A DNA stretch of 39,445 bases from an uncultured Lachnospiraceae bacterium (lineage in GTDB: Bacteria > Bacillota > Clostridia > Lachnospirales > Lachnospiraceae), in assembly GCA_910578555.1 (NCBI GenBank), contig CAJTPS010000030.1, forward strand, positions 1-39,445. The letters run 5' to 3'. Numbering within the stretch: position 1 is the first letter of the stretch; each line of letters begins with the position of its first letter. The notes below the pieces were generated by a model, which saw only the letters and a program-made list of their open reading frames with translations, made no database searches and had not been told where the DNA came from. Of the stretch, positions 8,228 to 16,917 are shown in pieces. The translations under genes were made by a program, and so were the position numbers.

Positions 8228-9575
8228 CTTCTAATTCTCCGATCAGATCATATTCGTTGGACGCGGTAATCCGCACCCTGACAAAGTCTCCCGTCATCAG
8301 TTCTCTGCCCGTATTCACGAAGAGATAGCCGTCCACACCGGGAGCATCCTTATAAGTACGCGCCACATACGCATCCTCATCCGCTATCTTTCCCTCTATC
8401 ATGGCAGTGACAGTCTTACCCGCCATATTTTCCGCCGCCTCAAAAGCAATCTCCTGCTGCAGTTCCATAAGCTGCGCCTGCCGCTTCTCTTTAACCCGCT
8501 CCGGTATCTGCCCGGGCATCAGCGCAGCCGGCGTATCTTCCTCCTGCGAATAAGTAAATACACCCAGCCTGTCAAACTCTATCCTGTCAATAAACGCAAG
8601 AACTTCCTCATGATCTTCCTGTGTTTCTCCCGGAAATCCGGTGATCAGCGTCGTCCGCAGACAGATGTCCGGGATCTCCCGGCGCAGTCTTTTGATGATC
8701 TCCTCAAGCTGCCGCCTGTCGGTCCTGCGTCCCATCCTTTTTAAAATACTGTCGGAAGCGTGCTGGATCGGCAGATCCAGATAATGGCAGATCTTTTTCT
8801 CTTCCCGAATCACGGCAATCAGATCATCGTCGATTTCCTCCGGATAGCAGTAGAGAATCCTGATCCAGTAGATGCCGCTTATCTCACAGAGTCTGCGCAG
8901 AAGTTCCGGCAGAGCCTTATGTCCGTACAGATCCACACCGTACAGCGTCGTTTCCTGCGCCACGAGAATCAACTCCTTCACGCCCCCGTCAGCCAGTTTG
9001 CGCGCTTCCCGCACCAGACTCTCCATCGGCACACTGCGGTAGTTACCCCGTACTTTGGGAATAATACAGTAGGTGCAATGTTTGTCGCAGCCTTCCGCGA
9101 TCTTTAAGTAGGCGTAATGTCCGCCGGTCGTCACGACCCGTTCCACACCGGTCAGCGGTTTCTCATCCAGGCTCTTATAGTGGTTCTCCCCGGCACCGCA
9201 CAGCACTTCATCAATCGTCCTGACGATCTCGTCGATCGCCATCGTGCCGAGAATCGCATCCACCTCCGGAATCTCCGTCTGGATCTCTTCCCGATAACGC
9301 TGCGCCAGGCACCCGGCCACAAGAAGCGCCTCGATATCGCCGTTCTTCCTAAGTTCCGCCATCTCCAGAATCGTGTTGACACTCTCCTCCTTGGCATCCC
9401 CTATAAAACAGCAGGTGTTGACCACCACGATATCCGCTTCCCGCTCGTCATCGGTAATTTCATACCCGCTCGTCATGAGCATTCCCAGCATCATTTCAGA
9501 ATCGACCAGATTCTTATCGCATCCTAAGGATATAAACAATACTCTTTTCTTACTCTTCGTCGGAATTTTCTTCAC
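8214..9575 (-). CDS. rimO: Ribosomal protein S12 methylthiotransferase
   Basis: Radical-SAM enzyme of 453 residues that adds a methylthio group to the conserved aspartate of ribosomal protein S12. The N-terminal UPF0004 domain starts VLFISLGCDKNLVDSEMMLG and holds its cluster cysteines (for example VVNTCCFIGDAKEES). The radical-SAM motif is CDKHCTYC, followed by IPKVRGNYRS. A TRAM domain ends the protein. LGCDKNLVDSE separates RimO from MiaB. The start is GTG at 9575, 26 bases inside rpoZ, which implies coupling. The order rpoZ-rimO-pgsA-cinA is compact and typical of Clostridia. Confidence 0.95.
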   Translation of the reverse strand: MKKIPTKSKKRVLFISLGCDKNLVDSEMMLGMLMTSGYEITDDEREADIVVVNTCCFIGDAKEESVNTILEMAELRKNGDIEALLVAGCLAQRYREEIQTEIPEVDAILGTMAIDEIVRTIDEVLCGAGENHYKSLDEKPLTGVERVVTTGGHYAYLKIAEGCDKHCTYCIIPKVRGNYRSVPMESLVREARKLADGGVKELILVAQETTLYGVDLYGHKALPELLRRLCEISGIYWIRILYCYPEEIDDDLIAVIREEKKICHYLDLPIQHASDSILKRMGRRTDRRQLEEIIKRLRREIPDICLRTTLITGFPGETQEDHEEVLAFIDRIEFDRLGVFTYSQEEDTPAALMPGQIPERVKEKRQAQLMELQQEIAFEAAENMAGKTVTAMIEGKIADEDAYVARTYKDAPGVDGYLFVNTGRELMTGDFVRVRITASNEYDLIGELEDEFT

Positions 9576-9795
9576 TTGTAATCTTTACCTTGCCCTGATT
9601 CAACTCTTCCACTGCAACAGAGAGCGGCTTCTTACCCTTACTGTCTACCAGCCCCTCATCTCCGGCGATAATCTGTCTCGCCCGTTTGGATGTAGCCATC
9701 ACGATAGAGTATCTGCTGCTTACTACAGGATCTTCCCCTTCTTCAACCTGACTGTTTACGACCTTGATCAGGTCTGCATAAGATGGATGTAACAT
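9550..9795 (-). CDS. rpoZ: DNA-directed RNA polymerase omega subunit
   Basis: Small protein of 81 residues with the omega fold signature: MLHPSYADLI at the start, SRYSIVMATSKRARQI (the conserved helix that clamps the beta-prime C-terminus) and KPLSVAVEEL, followed by an acidic tail. Omega helps assemble and stabilise RNA polymerase. The gene shares one base with the end of gmk and overlaps rimO by 26 bases; gmk-rpoZ is a conserved bacterial pair. Confidence 0.95.
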   Translation of the reverse strand: MLHPSYADLIKVVNSQVEEGEDPVVSSRYSIVMATSKRARQIIAGDEGLVDSKGKKPLSVAVEELNQGKVKITSEENSDEE

Positions 9796-10418
9796 TATTT
9801 TTCTCCTTCCAATTCTGTTCTGATATTTTCTATAAACTCCCTGTTTCTGCCAGGAGTGTTATGAGCTGCCATTATGATTTCATGCAATTGTCTGACGCAC
9901 GTCTGCAGATCGTCATTTATCACAATATAATCGTATGCCTCAATGCCTTCCGCTTCTTCCGCCGCCCGGTGCATTCTCTTATCTATTACTTCTTTCGTCT
10001 CCGTACCTCTGCCTACAAGCCTGCGGCGCAGTTCCTCTGCACTCGGCGGCATCACGAAGAGAAGTACCGCATCTTCATACTGTTTCTTTACTTTGAGCGC
10101 ACCCTGAATCTCGATTTCCAGAATCACGTCTTTACCGGCGGCAAGCTGCTGCTCCACATATTCTCTCGGCGTCCCGTAATAGTTATCACAGTAAGCTGCA
10201 TACTCGATCAACCCGTTCTCCGCGATCTTACGCTCAAACTCTTCTTTTTGCAGGAAAAAGTATTCCCTGCCGTCCGCTTCACCCGGTCTCGGCTGTCTGG
10301 TCGTAGCCGAAATGGACAATGCGTAATTGCTATATTCCTCTAACAGTTTTTTTACCAAAGTACCTTTGCCCGCTCCCGAAAATCCGGAAACAATGATCAA
10401 TATACCTTTACGCTTCAT
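9795..10418 (-). CDS. gmk: Guanylate kinase
   Basis: Cytoplasmic enzyme of 207 residues converting GMP and ATP to GDP and ADP. The P-loop GFSGAGKGTLVKKL is at residues 11-24, followed by the GMP-binding region (SISATTRQPRPGEADGREYFF) and the lid (RRRLVGRGTET). Length is standard. ATG 10418 has a GGGGAG ribosome binding site and overlaps the end of remA by 11 bases. A yicC-remA-gmk-rpoZ string is a common Firmicute arrangement. Confidence 0.97.
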   Translation of the reverse strand: MKRKGILIIVSGFSGAGKGTLVKKLLEEYSNYALSISATTRQPRPGEADGREYFFLQKEEFERKIAENGLIEYAAYCDNYYGTPREYVEQQLAAGKDVILEIEIQGALKVKKQYEDAVLLFVMPPSAEELRRRLVGRGTETKEVIDKRMHRAAEEAEGIEAYDYIVINDDLQTCVRQLHEIIMAAHNTPGRNREFIENIRTELEGEK

Positions 10419-10668
10419 CTGTCTCCCCGCCTTCTGTCTGTGCTCTGCCCGATATCGTCTCCGGAAGCAGCGCCGATAGCACGATCTGGCTGTTCTCCAT
10501 CACCAGTACCGCTTTTGTCTTGCGTCCCTGTGTCGCATCAATCGCCATGCCGGATTCTTTCGCCTTCTGCACCATGCGTTTGACCGGCGCGGAATCGGGA
10601 TTGACAATCGCGATGATCTTACCCGTATTCACAACATTGCCGAAGCCTATGTGGATCAGCCTGCCCAT
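10408..10668 (-). CDS. remA: RemA-like regulator (DUF370)
   Basis: An 86-residue protein of the DUF370/RemA family, identified by LIHIGFGNVVNTGKIIAIVNPDSAPVKR and DATQGRKTKAVLVMENSQIVLSAL. In Bacillus subtilis RemA is a DNA-binding activator of extracellular-matrix and osmoprotection genes; here only the family is certain. A GAGG ribosome binding site precedes ATG 10668, and the gene follows yicC by 14 bases. The C-terminal tail (about 70-86) is longer than usual and overlaps gmk. Confidence 0.92.
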   Translation of the reverse strand: MGRLIHIGFGNVVNTGKIIAIVNPDSAPVKRMVQKAKESGMAIDATQGRKTKAVLVMENSQIVLSALLPETISGRAQTEGGETDEA

Positions 10669-10682
10669 ACCCGGTTTCCTCT

Positions 10683-11561
10683 CTATTCAATATTCTGTAT
10701 CTGCTCACGCACCTTCTCGATCTCGGTCTTTAACTCGATGGCGTGATTGGATATCTCTAAATCATTGGCCTTTGACAGTATCGTATTTGCCTCTCTGTTC
10801 ATCTCCTGTGCAATAAAATCAAGTTTACGGCCAATGCTGCCACCCTGCAAAAGATTCTCTTTCGTCGTCTCTATATGGCTTCGAAGACGTACCAGTTCCT
10901 CGTCTACACAAACCTTATCCGCGAAAATAGTCACCTCCGTCAGCAGACGACTCTCATCCACCTGCACGTCGGCAATCAATTCTTTCACTTTATCCTCAAG
11001 CTTCTTCCTGTACTCCGCAATAATCTGTGGTGAGCGTTCCGCGATATAGTCTACATGCACAAGCATACCGTCCAGTTTCTCCACCAGATCATTCCGCAGA
11101 TTCTCGCCTTCCCTGATCCGTGTCTCGACAAATCCCTCCGCGGCACCCCTGACCGCCTCGCCGAGAAGCTGCCACAGTTCCTCTTCGTCCACCGACTGCT
11201 CTTCCATGCTGAACACCTCCGGATATCTGGAAAGCGTAGATACACGAATGTCATTGTCCAGCGTAAAATCCTCCGCCATCTGCGTCAGATACTTCATATA
11301 TTCTGCCGCCAGTTCTTTATTGTATTTCACACATACATTAGACTCCGTGAGATCTTCATAAGTGATGAAAATATCCACCTTGCCCCGCTGGATATAGTTC
11401 TTCAGTTCGCTCCGTATCGCCGCCTCAAAAAAATTCAGCTTCTTGGGCATCTTGATGCTTACGTCAAGATATCTGTGATTGACGGATTTCATTTCTACAC
11501 TGATCTTCCGCTCTCCTTTGGCAATCTCACACCTGCCGAAACCGGTCATGCTCTTTATCAT
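10683..11561 (-). CDS. yicC: YicC/YloC family endoribonuclease
   Basis: Protein of about 292 residues in the YicC/YloC family of RNA-cleaving enzymes that take part in mRNA turnover. It opens with the diagnostic MIKSMTGFGR, continues with SVEMKSVNHRYLDVSIKMPKKL, and ends with the conserved RSHIETTKENLLQGGSIGRKLDFIAQEMNREANTILSKA block. The frame is open back to a TTG at 11651, but the family start is ATG 11561. It is the first gene of the operon, behind a near-consensus promoter about 120 bases upstream. Confidence 0.93.
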   Translation of the reverse strand: MIKSMTGFGRCEIAKGERKISVEMKSVNHRYLDVSIKMPKKLNFFEAAIRSELKNYIQRGKVDIFITYEDLTESNVCVKYNKELAAEYMKYLTQMAEDFTLDNDIRVSTLSRYPEVFSMEEQSVDEEELWQLLGEAVRGAAEGFVETRIREGENLRNDLVEKLDGMLVHVDYIAERSPQIIAEYRKKLEDKVKELIADVQVDESRLLTEVTIFADKVCVDEELVRLRSHIETTKENLLQGGSIGRKLDFIAQEMNREANTILSKANDLEISNHAIELKTEIEKVREQIQNIE

Positions 11562-11685
11562 AGTCGTATACTGGCCTTTCTGCCGCCGGTCATGATTACC
11601 GTTTACACCCGTTTTAGATTCCGCCTTCATTATCGTATTTGCGATATCCAAAGGAAACGGTCATATGCCTGTGCGTACAGATTTT

Positions 11686-11714
11686 ATTATAGAATAATTG
11701 CAGGGCATAGTCAA
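11686..11714 (-). promoter_or_regulatory. Promoter of the yicC-remA-gmk-rpoZ-rimO-pgsA-cinA operon
   Basis: On the minus strand TTGACT (11714-11709) and TATAAT (11691-11686) are separated by 17 bases. Transcription would begin near 11679, leaving a leader of about 118 bases to ATG 11561. Its -35 lies only five bases from the -35 of the divergent rqcH promoter. Confidence 0.8.
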
Positions 11715-11719
11715 GGAAG

Positions 11720-11748
11720 TTGAAAATTATATGGGTGTGGTGTAGAAT
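11720..11748 (+). promoter_or_regulatory. Promoter of rqcH
   Basis: TTGAAA (11720-11725), a 17-base spacer and TAGAAT (11743-11748) on the plus strand, with a predicted start near 11755 and ATG at 11781. The promoter stands back to back with that of the yicC operon, so the two polymerases would compete for a very short region. Confidence 0.75.
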
Positions 11749-11780
11749 AAAAAAAATTAAATTAAGGTAAGGAATCTATC

Positions 11781-13628
11781 ATGGCTTTTGACGGAATCAC
11801 AATTGCAAATATTACAAGAGAGTTGCGCGATACGCTTCTCGGCGGACGAATCTATAAGATCGCCCAGCCGGAAAGCGATGAACTGCTGCTGACGATCAAG
11901 AATAACGGCTCACAGTACCGGCTGCTGCTGTCTGCGGATGCCTCGCTTCCTCTGGTCTATCTGACAGACACAAACAAACCGAGCCCCATGACGGCACCCG
12001 GCTTCTGTATGCTGCTGCGCAAGCACCTGCAGAACGCCAGAATCATCGGCATCGCGCAGCCGGGACTGGAACGCATCATTCATCTGGAACTGGAGCACCT
12101 GAACGAGCTGGGCGATCTGTGCCGCAAGAAACTGATCGTGGAAATCATGGGCAAACACAGCAACATCATCTTCTGCGACAATCAGAATAAGATCATCGAC
12201 AGCATCAAACATATCTCCGGCATGGTCAGTTCCGTCCGCGAAGTGCTGCCGGGGAGAGACTATTTCATTCCGCAGACACAGAACAAACACAATCCGCTCA
12301 GATTCTGTACAATATACACAGACCCCATGTCAGAATCATCCGTCACTGTATCGGAAGAAACCTCTTCCTCCGGTGTCTTTATAAAGTCCGAGGAGGACTT
12401 TTTGCCATTAAGTTATGTAAACTTTCAGGAAAACATACGCGAAAAACCAATGGCAGCCTACAAGGCACTCTATTCTTCCTACACGGGGCTCTCACCCATC
12501 GTGGCGCAGGAAATCTGCTTCCGCGCGCATGTGGATGGCGATATGCCCGCCAACGTATTGGAAGAAGCTGCTTTACACGCGCTGTTTGAAACCATGACGG
12601 ACATGATGTCGCAGATCGTGACCGGCGGTTTCTCTCCTTCCATTATCTATGACGGCAGGGAACCTGTTGAATATGCCGCGCTGCCTTTAACGCTCTATGC
12701 CGATAAAACCATAAAACCTTGTGATTCGATCAGTACCGTTCTGGAACAATACTACGCCGAACGCAGCATGGTGACGCGCATCCGGCAGAAATCCGTTGAT
12801 CTGCGCAAGATCGTGCAGACCGCTTTAGAGCGAAATGTCAAGAAATATGACCTGCAGATGAAGCAGATGCAGGATACTGAAAAGCGCGATCAGTATAAAG
12901 TATACGGCGAACTGCTCAACACCTACGGCTACAACCTAGAGCCCGGCGCAAAATCCATGGACGCGCTGAACTACTATACCAATGAAACCATTACAATTCC
13001 GCTGGACGATACGCTCACGCCGCAGGAAAACGCCAGGAAATATTTTGATAAATACGGAAAAATGAAGCGTACCTACGAGGCGCTCTCAGAATTGACCGTG
13101 GAAGTCAAAGAAGAGATCGAACACTTAGAATCTGTTCTTGCCGCGCTGGATATCGCCCAGCAGGAGGAAGACCTCGTGCAGATCAAGGAAGAACTGATAG
13201 AAAGCGGTTACATCCGCAGAAAAGGCGGTACAAAGAAAGCCAAGGTCACCAGCAAACCTTTTCACTATATCAGCAGCGACGGCTTCCATATATATGTAGG
13301 CAAAAATAATTACCAGAACGATGAACTCACCTTCAGATTCGCCACCGGCAACGACTGGTGGTTCCATGCCAAGCAGAAAGCCGGTTCCCACGTGATCGTC
13401 AAGACCGAAGGACAGGAACTGCCCGACCGCACCTTTGAGGAAGCGGCGCGTCTTGCCGCCTACTATTCCAAAGGGCGGGAACAGAACAAGGTGGAGATCG
13501 ACTATATCCAGAAAAAACATGTGAAGAAACCCGCCGGCGCGAAACCCGGGTTCGTAGTGTATTATACCAATTACTCCATGGCGATCGATTCGGATATTTC
13601 GGGGATTACACAGATCGTGCAGCAATAA
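11781..13628 (+). CDS. rqcH: Rqc2/NEMF homologue RqcH (NFACT protein)
   Basis: Protein of 615 residues that in Firmicutes binds obstructed 50S subunits and recruits alanyl-tRNA to add C-terminal alanine tails (ribosome-associated quality control). The NFACT-N domain begins MAFDGITIANITRELRDTLLGGRIYKI and contains PGFCMLLRKHLQNARI. A coiled-coil middle (about 345-475) follows, then the NFACT-R domain with GFHIYVGKNNYQND, NDWWFHAKQKAGSHVIV and the C-terminal KPAGAKPGFVVYYTNYS. It is somewhat longer than the usual 570-590 residues, apparently from a Ser/Thr/Glu-rich insertion at about 170-215. It is the only complete plus-strand gene recognised here. Older annotation calls the family fibronectin-binding proteins. 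Confidence 0.95.
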   Translation: MAFDGITIANITRELRDTLLGGRIYKIAQPESDELLLTIKNNGSQYRLLLSADASLPLVYLTDTNKPSPMTAPGFCMLLRKHLQNARIIGIAQPGLERIIHLELEHLNELGDLCRKKLIVEIMGKHSNIIFCDNQNKIIDSIKHISGMVSSVREVLPGRDYFIPQTQNKHNPLRFCTIYTDPMSESSVTVSEETSSSGVFIKSEEDFLPLSYVNFQENIREKPMAAYKALYSSYTGLSPIVAQEICFRAHVDGDMPANVLEEAALHALFETMTDMMSQIVTGGFSPSIIYDGREPVEYAALPLTLYADKTIKPCDSISTVLEQYYAERSMVTRIRQKSVDLRKIVQTALERNVKKYDLQMKQMQDTEKRDQYKVYGELLNTYGYNLEPGAKSMDALNYYTNETITIPLDDTLTPQENARKYFDKYGKMKRTYEALSELTVEVKEEIEHLESVLAALDIAQQEEDLVQIKEELIESGYIRRKGGTKKAKVTSKPFHYISSDGFHIYVGKNNYQNDELTFRFATGNDWWFHAKQKAGSHVIVKTEGQELPDRTFEEAARLAAYYSKGREQNKVEIDYIQKKHVKKPAGAKPGFVVYYTNYSMAIDSDISGITQIVQQ

Positions 13629-13770
13629 TAGATATCACTTCGCCTTTAACGCCGTTTCTCAAGTAACTTACTGTGAAATCGCGTCCTGCTTTCAGCGTGT
13701 TTTTATCGACCTTAACCTTAAGAACCAGTTTAGCTGCGACACCTTGCAGTATCTGGTTCGATATTTTCAT
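13606..13770 (-). pseudogene. Possible Ig-like surface-protein remnant
   Basis: A 54-codon minus-strand frame from ATG 13770 that runs 23 bases into the 3' end of rqcH. Its translation contains VKVDKNTLKAGRDFTVSYLRNGVKGEV, which recalls the repeated bacterial Ig-like segments (LxAGxDYTVSYxNNxxxG) of Lachnospiraceae surface proteins. There is no signal peptide, and the ribosome binding site (GGAAG, three bases away) is poor. Most likely a decayed fragment of a larger gene; the resemblance is from memory and short. Confidence 0.3.
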
Positions 13771-13847
13771 GTTCTTCCAGTAGATACCGGAAACCCGGAA
13801 AAGGCATGTCCTTTTCCAATGAACAAAGATGTTCTTAGAACCTTATG

Positions 13848-14834
13848 TCAAGAGACTTTCGCCGCATAATGGGAGCCTGCCTCATTATGCAATAGTTTTC
13901 CTGACAACGGATCGTCCATCATATCTAATATCCAATTGGCATCTTTCTCTTCTAATTCAAAATAGAATCCCTCAACAGCCAGAATTTTACAGCTATCATT
14001 ACAGAATTTTGCATGTATTTTTTCACCATTCACATAAAAAGTAAATTTTATATCATATGGACAGTTAGAATCAACAGATTTGACAACTGCACGCTTTATT
14101 ACTTCCTGCATTTGTTCGGTTTCGTTCCCAGTAAACTGATATAAATTTCCCTTACCATTGGATAATTCTATTTTTTCTATTGAATCAAGATTAATACTAT
14201 CCAATTCCTTATATTCTGTTAAATCTTTAATTTCCTTTGCCATCTCTGATGATTTTATCCAGATATTAATATTATTTTCCGCCTTTTCTGAAATCGCATC
14301 TATACAAATTCTGTCATCATCAAACACTTTAAAATTTAGTAAAATATATTCGCTGTCTACAGTCAGCAATACAATGGAAAAATCAACCCCTAAAATTTGT
14401 GCTTGCGGATTCATGGTCTCCGCTTCACTGAGTATTTTAGCGTTCTCGATATGATTTATAAATTCAATAATATCCTCTCTTTTATCTTGAATTGCCTCCT
14501 TATCTCTTCCTGCAATCTCTTTTATGACAATTATTATAGTACTTTCCGGAAAAGATATATTGTCGTTATTTATAAAAAAAGATGTGTGTTCACGATTCAA
14601 ATATATAGTTTCGGATAACTGACCGATTTGCGTATATGGCAGTATCCATTCGGGTATCATAGATAAAGCGCTATCTTCTACTGTGCTTTCCTCTGAAAGT
14701 GAACCAACGAATGAGCTTTCTTCTATCTTTGTTTGTTCTTCTAATTCCCGGTCAATATCTTTGTACTTTTCATTTGATAATCCGCATCCATTTAATAGCA
14801 CTATACTTAACAGAACTGCCAGACTTTTTTTCAT
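13848..14834 (-). CDS. Lipoprotein of unknown function
   Basis: Predicted lipoprotein of 328 residues. ATG 14834 is chosen over 14846 because it has GGGAG six bases upstream and starts with the normal MKKSLAVLLSIVLLNGC signal and lipobox. The mature part is acidic near the N-terminus (Glu/Ser linker, about 20-60), then forms a globular region with alternating strands and helices that I cannot assign. The C-terminal portion (KFTFYVNGEKIHAKFC, then FYFELEEKDANWILDMMD) looks like a small alpha/beta module. It converges with rqcH and lies downstream of the terminator of the caspase-like gene, so it probably has its own promoter. None is obvious, and it lacks the ECF motif seen at 16864 and 18174. 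Confidence 0.75.
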   Translation of the reverse strand: MKKSLAVLLSIVLLNGCGLSNEKYKDIDRELEEQTKIEESSFVGSLSEESTVEDSALSMIPEWILPYTQIGQLSETIYLNREHTSFFINNDNISFPESTIIIVIKEIAGRDKEAIQDKREDIIEFINHIENAKILSEAETMNPQAQILGVDFSIVLLTVDSEYILLNFKVFDDDRICIDAISEKAENNINIWIKSSEMAKEIKDLTEYKELDSINLDSIEKIELSNGKGNLYQFTGNETEQMQEVIKRAVVKSVDSNCPYDIKFTFYVNGEKIHAKFCNDSCKILAVEGFYFELEEKDANWILDMMDDPLSGKLLHNEAGSHYAAKVS

Positions 14835-14903
14835 GTTTACTCCCATCTATCTGCCTTAGCAGACACTTAAATTCAAAAGTTGAAAATTTTTAATTTTCTC
14901 TCC

Positions 14904-14949
14904 TTTAAAAACCGCTGCCTCATAGAATTATTCTCTATGAAGCAGCGGT
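14904..14949 (-). terminator. Rho-independent terminator of the secreted-protein operon
   Basis: A long stem-loop from 14911 to 14949 (outer arms ACCGCTGC/GCAGCGGT, inner arms TCATAGA/TCTATGA with one mismatch between) is followed on the minus strand by TTTTAAA. It lies nine bases beyond the stop of the 477-residue secreted protein gene. Confidence 0.9.
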
Positions 14950-14958
14950 CCCGGAAAT

Positions 14959-16392
14959 CTAATTCATCAATTCCATTTCACCGCTTAAGCAATTTACTCC
15001 ATAAACCGAAGCATCATCCATATTGAAAACCCACGTCGGCTCATAGTATCCTGTTGATTCATTCAATGCAAAAGCCAGCTTTGCACTGGATACACCCGTT
15101 GAATCACTGCTTCTTGCCGCGCCAGCAAGTGAACCAGCATTCTGGATTACCTGATTATATGCAGTATTGTAATCCACAATAGCAGATCTCTGCACCAAGT
15201 CAACCTTCTCCATCTCATTCCAGTTTCCTGCTAAGTAAGCAGTTGAGGAATCATCAACTATTCCCGTCATATAATCCCCGACGATTTCCAATCCCTCATA
15301 CGTATTTTTGAAGGATATATCATATGCTACAGTTACTTCCTGCTCATCTCCGCCGTCAAGATTAACCTCCGCCATTACGATAGGTGTAACAGCTTCCATT
15401 GCCGTATCCATACTGATTTCTGAATAATTGGTAATGGCATCATTTAACTGGATCTTGCAACGTTCTGCTGCTTCTGCTGCAGTTATAGTTACTTGCTGAT
15501 CACCAATTTCTGTCCCTACCAACATAAGATTGTTTTCATCCCTCATAACCGTCATATTCATATTATCTGTTGCATTAAGCTGAACCGGTGTTGGTTTTAA
15601 TGCATACATTGGTACTTCAATATTTGCTAATTCATTGGATTCCAAACTGTGTGCCTGTTCTGTACCATTAGGATTTGCAGATGAAAATCTTAAAATCTTT
15701 GTCGATGATGAACCTGGTCTCGTATATGTACTTCCCGGAAAGCCCGGAAATCTTGAATACTGTACATTTCCGCTATGTGTTAAAACACAATATACACCTG
15801 TACTATAGCCCTGATCCTTGTAATATTTATTGGCAAGAATCCATGAAGATTTCACAGACTCTCCGGTTTTCGCATATTCTATAAATTTATCAGCTACTTT
15901 TTTATCTATGGAAGAAGGGGCGCTTTCGTGATATCCACAAATCACACGCACCGCTTTGTCGCCGATCATAGCATTTGCATACTTACTTCTAGGATTATTA
16001 TTGGAACCATCTAACTGTTTACATGATGCCAGAAAAACAAACTCCAATTCACCGCCCGCCCACGAAAAAGGTTTGCTGAATATATCAACACTTACACTGT
16101 TGGCACCTCCCCATAACTTTCCTTCATTGCTTCCGTGGCTCGCCCAATATTTTATAGTATGACTTTTGCTCCAAAAATCACTCTCTTTAACTTGTGAGGG
16201 AGCTTTATACTCTGTGGTATATCCAGAATCATATCCTTTGATCCCATTTACAAAAGATTGTGCATCTGATGTTCCAGTACAATCATTATTTTTTAATCCT
16301 ACCGCGGTCTTAGTTGCTGCCGAACAGATAAAGGTATTGGACATAAGGAGCATACATGCAATAATCATTGTTAATATTCTTTTTTTCTTCAT
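14959..16392 (-). CDS. Secreted caspase-like (clan CD) cysteine protease candidate
   Basis: Exported protein of 477 residues with a clear signal peptide (MKKKRILTMIIACMLLM, cleavage near SAA at 24-26). The N-terminal domain (about 27-225) has a hydrophobic strand ending in WASHGS (His 86, Gly 87) and, 38 residues later, a hydrophobic strand ending in FVFLASC (Cys 124). A strand-HG then strand-ASC pattern is the catalytic layout of clan CD peptidases (caspases, gingipain, clostripain), so a protease is plausible but unproven. Residues about 260-477 form a separate domain with VTITAAEAAERCKIQL and a C-terminal YYEPTWVFNMDDASVYGVNCLSG, possibly a propeptide or substrate-binding part. AAAGGA precedes ATG 16392. 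It follows the small secreted gene by 24 bases and shares its ECF-type promoter. Confidence 0.75.
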   Translation of the reverse strand: MKKKRILTMIIACMLLMSNTFICSAATKTAVGLKNNDCTGTSDAQSFVNGIKGYDSGYTTEYKAPSQVKESDFWSKSHTIKYWASHGSNEGKLWGGANSVSVDIFSKPFSWAGGELEFVFLASCKQLDGSNNNPRSKYANAMIGDKAVRVICGYHESAPSSIDKKVADKFIEYAKTGESVKSSWILANKYYKDQGYSTGVYCVLTHSGNVQYSRFPGFPGSTYTRPGSSSTKILRFSSANPNGTEQAHSLESNELANIEVPMYALKPTPVQLNATDNMNMTVMRDENNLMLVGTEIGDQQVTITAAEAAERCKIQLNDAITNYSEISMDTAMEAVTPIVMAEVNLDGGDEQEVTVAYDISFKNTYEGLEIVGDYMTGIVDDSSTAYLAGNWNEMEKVDLVQRSAIVDYNTAYNQVIQNAGSLAGAARSSDSTGVSSAKLAFALNESTGYYEPTWVFNMDDASVYGVNCLSGEMELMN

Positions 16393-16416
16393 ATTGTTTA
16401 TCCTTTCTGTATTGAT

Positions 16417-16836
16417 TTAATAAGTCCTGCTTGCTGAAGTCGCTGTCTTGGTTTCAGTGTTCGCGCTACAGGTCATTGTAACGCGATATTCGCCTTTCGA
16501 AACCTGATAAGTTTCAGCTATAGTTGTACTTCTAGTGTTATTGGAATCTTCCCATGATTTTACATCTTTCCAACTTCCAGATTCACTTTTTTGCAATGTA
16601 ACCTTGACGTATGTGCTTGTAACGCCTGATTTGCCTCTTACCATGCCAGTTATGGTCGCAACACCATCACTGGAAATAGAAACATCTGTACTGTACGAAT
16701 AGATGTATGTCATCCTCGGCTCCACCGCCGATACTGTTGCATCGTTTGCGAATACTTCTATTGGTGAAATAACTCCACAAAACAGCAGACATATACAAAC
16801 AGCTAATACGTTGCACTTTTTCCATATTCTTCTCAT
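16417..16836 (-). CDS. Small secreted beta-rich protein
   Basis: A 139-residue secreted protein. A hydrophobic signal segment (about 9-30, VLAVCICLLFCGVISPIEVFA) is followed by a domain of about 95 residues with alternating hydrophobic and Ser/Thr residues (VSISSDGVATITGMVRGKSG, VKVTLQKSESGSWKDVKSW, YRVTMTCSANTET), an Ig-like beta-sandwich pattern frequent in small exported proteins of Clostridia. The open frame begins at TTG 16842, but ATG 16836, ten bases from AAAGGAGG, is the better start. It is the first gene of a two-gene operon with the caspase-like candidate and lies behind an ECF-type promoter. Function unknown; a partner, inhibitor or adhesin for the protease is possible. Confidence 0.75.
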   Translation of the reverse strand: MRRIWKKCNVLAVCICLLFCGVISPIEVFANDATVSAVEPRMTYIYSYSTDVSISSDGVATITGMVRGKSGVTSTYVKVTLQKSESGSWKDVKSWEDSNNTRSTTIAETYQVSKGEYRVTMTCSANTETKTATSASRTY

Positions 16837-16863
16837 GTGCAAATTTCCTCCTTTCTACTAACA

Positions 16864-16893
16864 ATAACGAATTTACTAGTATAGTTTGTTACA
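16864..16893 (-). promoter_or_regulatory. ECF sigma-type promoter of the secreted pair
   Basis: On the minus strand TGTAACA (16893-16887), 18 bases, then GTTAT (16868-16864), then TAGTAG ending at 16855. The same elements with the same spacing occur in front of the ECF sigma gene at 18203-18165. The AAC-containing -35 and CGTTA-type -10 fit group IV sigma promoters. The start codon is 28 bases downstream. Confidence 0.75.
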
Positions 16894-16917
16894 TAAATCA
16901 AAACTTTTATCAAAATT

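Noticed and set aside
11055..11723. Plus-strand frame of 222 codons
   Set aside because: Antisense to yicC and covering both divergent promoters; translation is not protein-like.
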